A stretch of DNA of 64,000 bases from Gaiella sp. (GTDB lineage Bacteria > Actinomycetota > Thermoleophilia > Gaiellales > Gaiellaceae): assembly GCA_027493885.1 (NCBI GenBank), contig JAOSJZ010000001.1, positions 2,908,622 to 2,972,621 on the forward strand. Reading direction: 5' to 3'. The notes beneath the pieces were generated by a model that saw nothing but the letters and a program-made list of their open reading frames with translations, had not been told where the DNA came from and did not search any database. Every line of letters begins with the position of its first letter. Position 1 is the first letter of the stretch. Both the position numbers and the translations under genes were made by a program. This document shows positions 61,629-64,000 of this stretch, piece after piece.

Positions 61629-62515
61629 CAGAGGGCGGCGAAGGCGACGGCGATCTCGGCGGCGAGCCCGGCGTTGGCGACGATCAGGTCGCGGTTGACA
61701 CGGCGGGTCTCCCCGCCGGAGCGCTCGTGGAGGGCGGACAACACGTAGGGGGTCACGGCCTGGCCGACGATACCTCGGGTAGCCGCCTCCGCGACGATCT
61801 CCTCGATCGGGCCGGCGACATCGAGGCTCTCGTCCGGTGCCCGGCCGACGAGGATCGCGTTGCCGCCGAGGCGCCAGTGGGCATCCGCGACACGAGCCAC
61901 CTCGCCCGCGTCCTCGACCCGCGCGGAAACGGGCGGCCCGCCCGCGGCGGCGTAGAAGAGAGGCAGCGTGTCCACGCGGTACCCCAGCACGGGCACGCCG
62001 AGCGTCTCGAGAAGCTCCATCGTCGCGGGGACGTCCAGCAGCGACTTGACACCCGACGACGCGACGACTGCCGCGATTCGCGCGCACGCTCCGAGGTCGG
62101 CCGAGACGTCGGGAGGCGTGGGGAAGCCCCGGTGGACGCCGCCGAGCCCGCCCGTGCCCATGAACCGGATTCCGACGGCGGCCGCCGCGGCAAGGGTGCC
62201 GCCGACGGTGGTCGCCCCGACCGCGCCCTGCACGGCGCAGACCGCGAGGTCGCGCGAGCCGAGCTTGCGTGCGTCGGGCGTGAAGCGCTCGAGCTCCCCG
62301 GCGGTGAGGCCGACGACGATACGGCCGTCGAGGATCCCGATCGTCGCGGGCACGCCGCCGGCAGCGCGGACGGCCGCCTCGCTCGCCAGGCCCACCTCGA
62401 TCCCGGTCGGGGCGGGGAACCCGTGCGCGACGAGCGTGGTCTCGAGCGCCACGACCGGGCGCTCCTCCGCGAGCGCCGCCGCGACCTCCTCCGACATACG
62501 GATCAGGTGCTCCAT
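61628..62515 (-). CDS. psuG: pseudouridine-5'-phosphate glycosidase
   Basis: 295 residues. PVVALETTLVAHGFPAPTGI, the lysine-containing LGSRDLAVCAVQGAVGATTV, FMGTGGLGGVHRG, and TPYVLSALHERSGG match the IndA/PsuG family. Reversibly splits pseudouridine phosphate into uracil and ribose-5-phosphate. PsuK kinase is absent; the partner is instead an enolase-type protein. Confidence 0.94.
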   Translation of the reverse strand: MEHLIRMSEEVAAALAEERPVVALETTLVAHGFPAPTGIEVGLASEAAVRAAGGVPATIGILDGRIVVGLTAGELERFTPDARKLGSRDLAVCAVQGAVGATTVGGTLAAAAAVGIRFMGTGGLGGVHRGFPTPPDVSADLGACARIAAVVASSGVKSLLDVPATMELLETLGVPVLGYRVDTLPLFYAAAGGPPVSARVEDAGEVARVADAHWRLGGNAILVGRAPDESLDVAGPIEEIVAEAATRGIVGQAVTPYVLSALHERSGGETRRVNRDLIVANAGLAAEIAVAFAAL

Positions 62516-62671
62516 GCGAGGCGGAATCTAGACGCGGGAGGAGCGGCGCGCGACCGACGTCGCTCGCACGACACGCTCGACTCGTCCCTCGCCGTTTCGT
62601 CGCAGGGGAGTGGCGTCCCCGCGACGGAGCCTCGGCGGCGCGCTCGGACGTACGGCAAACGCAGCTCCAAC

Positions 62672-62754
62672 TGCCCCCAGGGGCACCCCGGTGTCCCTGG
62701 TGAAACGCTATCGACCAACGTGTGACCTGGGTGTGCCGACTTCGTGTCGAAAGT
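62672..62754 (+). repeat. 83-nt conserved element upstream of gmd, copy 1
   Basis: Starts with the palindrome TGCCCC-CA-GGGGCA, then GTGTCCCTGGTGAAACGC and TGGGTGTGCCG. Copy 2 at 63918 matches about 80%. Ends 37 nt before the gmd ATG. Confidence 0.8.
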
Positions 62755-62778
62755 GCGTCGCCCTCCATCGTCCTGCCG

Positions 62779-62784
62779 TACGCT
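62779..62784 (+). promoter_or_regulatory. leaderless -10 element of gmd
   Basis: TACGCT ends 7 nt before the ATG at 62792, just downstream of the 83-nt element. Confidence 0.55.
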
Positions 62785-62791
62785 TGCCGGC

Positions 62792-63808
62792 ATGGCGACA
62801 AAGACCGCGCTCATCACGGGCATCACCGGCCAGGACGGCTCCTATCTCGCGGAGCTCCTCCTCGGCAAGGGGTACGAGGTACACGGCGTCATCAGACGCT
62901 CGTCGAGCTTCAACACCGAGCGGCTGGACGGGATCTACGAGGATCCCCACGTCGCAAGCCGGCGTCTCTACCTCCACTACGGCGACCTCAGCGACGCGTC
63001 GGCGCTCGTCAACCTCCTACGCGACATCCAGCCTGACGAGGTCTACAACCTCGGCGCTCAGAGTCACGTGAAGGTGAGCTTCGAGACACCTGAGTACACC
63101 GGGGACGTCTCCGGGCTGGGGGCGATGAGACTTCTGGAGGCGGTGCGCGCGTCGCGTCTCGACACGCGCGTGTACCAGGCGTCGACGTCCGAGCTCTTTG
63201 GCTCGGCGTCTCCGCCGCAGAGCGAGCAGACGCCCTTCCACCCGCGCTCCCCGTACGGCGTCGCAAAGCTCTATGCGTTCTGGGCGACGGTCAACTACCG
63301 CGAGGCATACGACATGTTCGCCGTCAACGGAATCCTCTTCAACCACGAGTCACCGCGTCGCGGCGAGACATTCGTGACGCGCAAGATCACCCGCGCGGTC
63401 GCACGGATCAAGGCGGGGATCCAGGATCGGCTGTACCTCGGCAATCTCGAGAGCACCCGGGACTGGGGCTACGCACCCGAGTACGTCGAGGGAATGTGGC
63501 GCATGCTCCAGGTCGACCGGCCGGACGACCTCGTGCTCGCGACCGGCGTCGGCGCGACGGTGGAGCAGTTCGCGGAGGCGGCGTTCCGCGTCGCCGGGCT
63601 CGACCACCGCGAGTACGTCGAGGTCGATCCGTCGTACTACCGGCCCGCGGAGGTCAACTACCTCCTCGGAGACCCGTCCAGGGCCGAGGAGGTCCTCGGC
63701 TGGAAGGCCGAGACGCGCTGGGACGAGCTCGGGAGGATCATGGTCGAGGCCGACATGCGCCTCGTCGAGGACCAGCTCGCCGGGCGACAGGTCCGCGTCG
63801 ACCGCTGA
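62792..63808 (+). CDS. gmd: GDP-mannose 4,6-dehydratase
   Basis: 338 residues. NAD loop [20 protein letters not shown], active-site tyrosine motif [39 protein letters not shown] and [14 protein letters not shown] are all canonical. Makes GDP-4-keto-6-deoxymannose, precursor of GDP-fucose, GDP-rhamnose and related sugars for surface glycans. The partner reductase probably lies beyond the window. Internal ATG at 62792 chosen over 62744. Confidence 0.97.
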   Translation: MATKTALITGITGQDGSYLAELLLGKGYEVHGVIRRSSSFNTERLDGIYEDPHVASRRLYLHYGDLSDASALVNLLRDIQPDEVYNLGAQSHVKVSFETPEYTGDVSGLGAMRLLEAVRASRLDTRVYQASTSELFGSASPPQSEQTPFHPRSPYGVAKLYAFWATVNYREAYDMFAVNGILFNHESPRRGETFVTRKITRAVARIKAGIQDRLYLGNLESTRDWGYAPEYVEGMWRMLQVDRPDDLVLATGVGATVEQFAEAAFRVAGLDHREYVEVDPSYYRPAEVNYLLGDPSRAEEVLGWKAETRWDELGRIMVEADMRLVEDQLAGRQVRVDR

Positions 63809-63917
63809 GCGAGCGTCGTTCGCGCTCCTCCCCGCTGCGGCCTCGAGCATGCGCCGCCACGCCCCGGGGGCGAATCAGCGAACGCGCATCTGGCCGCCTG
63901 GCCGACCGACACCCACG

Positions 63918-64000
63918 TGCCCCCAGGGGCACTCCCGTGTCCCTGATGAAACGCTATCGCAGAAGCTGCGACGTGGGTGTGCCGGGTTCGTGCCGGAAGC
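63918..64000 (+). repeat. 83-nt conserved element, copy 2, at window edge
   Basis: TGCCCC-CA-GGGGCA, GTGTCCCTGATGAAACGC and TGGGTGTGCCG as in copy 1. Begins 110 nt after the gmd stop and probably precedes the next plus-strand gene. Confidence 0.8.

Overview
The window is about 70% GC, densely coded on both strands, and reads as one bacterial chromosome segment. A deep-branching actinobacterium, most likely of the class Thermoleophilia (Gaiellales-like), fits best; this is inference. The reasons are an F420-type LLM oxidoreductase, the dnaK-grpE-dnaJ-hspR order, myo-inositol-1-phosphate synthase, a bacterial V/A-type ATPase, and many start codons lying only 6-7 nt after a TANNNT hexamer (leaderless promoters). 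No rRNA, CRISPR array, prophage or intact insertion sequence was found.

Layout. 1-5.8 kb (minus): oxidative pentose phosphate operon gnd-zwf-pgi-HAD phosphatase-second 6PGDH; zwf lacks its active-site segment. 5.9-9.2 kb: Phd/VapC module, LLM oxidoreductase, cysC, an Ada-motif protein. 9.35-16.9 kb (plus): nine-gene V/A-type ATPase operon. 16.9-18.4 kb: MazEF-like module and a peptidoglycan-binding protein. 18.4-22.9 kb (minus): trpB-trpA and trpD-trpC-trpF. 23-28.7 kb (minus): truncated STAND ATPase, cNMP-thioredoxin reductase fusion, tRNA-Ala, coiled-coil proteins, and an argF-metallopeptidase-micropeptide operon. 28.7-31.9 kb: Hsp20, ferritin-like protein, YjbQ protein, ABC exporter. 32-37.4 kb: tRNA/rRNA uracil methyltransferase, lipoprotein, a presenilin-like membrane protein, a uracil-DNA glycosylase-like protein, a glycosyltransferase-PHP fusion and a CDGSH protein. 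37.5-41.6 kb (minus): inositol lipid genes (RHH-Ino1 fusion, CDP-alcohol phosphatidyltransferase, PAP2). 41.7-48.9 kb: cupin, DHOD-like enzyme, moaA, EamA transporters, several decayed genes and a LuxR regulator. 49-55.6 kb (plus): chaperone locus dnaK-grpE-dnaJ-hspR-clpB. 55.6-60.5 kb: oxidoreductase, nucleosidase, membrane protein, GYD protein, MMPL transporter. 60.6-64 kb: enolase-superfamily protein with psuG, and gmd.

Many neighbouring genes overlap by 1-4 nt (ATGA, GTGA, TGATG), so operon structure is easy to read. Six otherwise intact genes between 30 and 59 kb are split by single-base indels, five of them in G/C runs and one in a GC-rich stretch; sequence error is the simplest explanation, and coordinates are given for the whole repaired gene.

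The most interesting items are: a presenilin/signal-peptide-peptidase-like protein in a bacterium (33936-34647); an in-frame fusion of two ribbon-helix-helix domains to Ino1 whose start codon sits inside a perfect palindrome; an 83-nt repeat upstream of gmd that recurs just past it; a shared HspR-like operator ahead of hsp20 and dnaK; a four-copy 28-bp tandem repeat plus a perfect 23-bp palindrome ahead of clpB; and a zwf without its catalytic motif.
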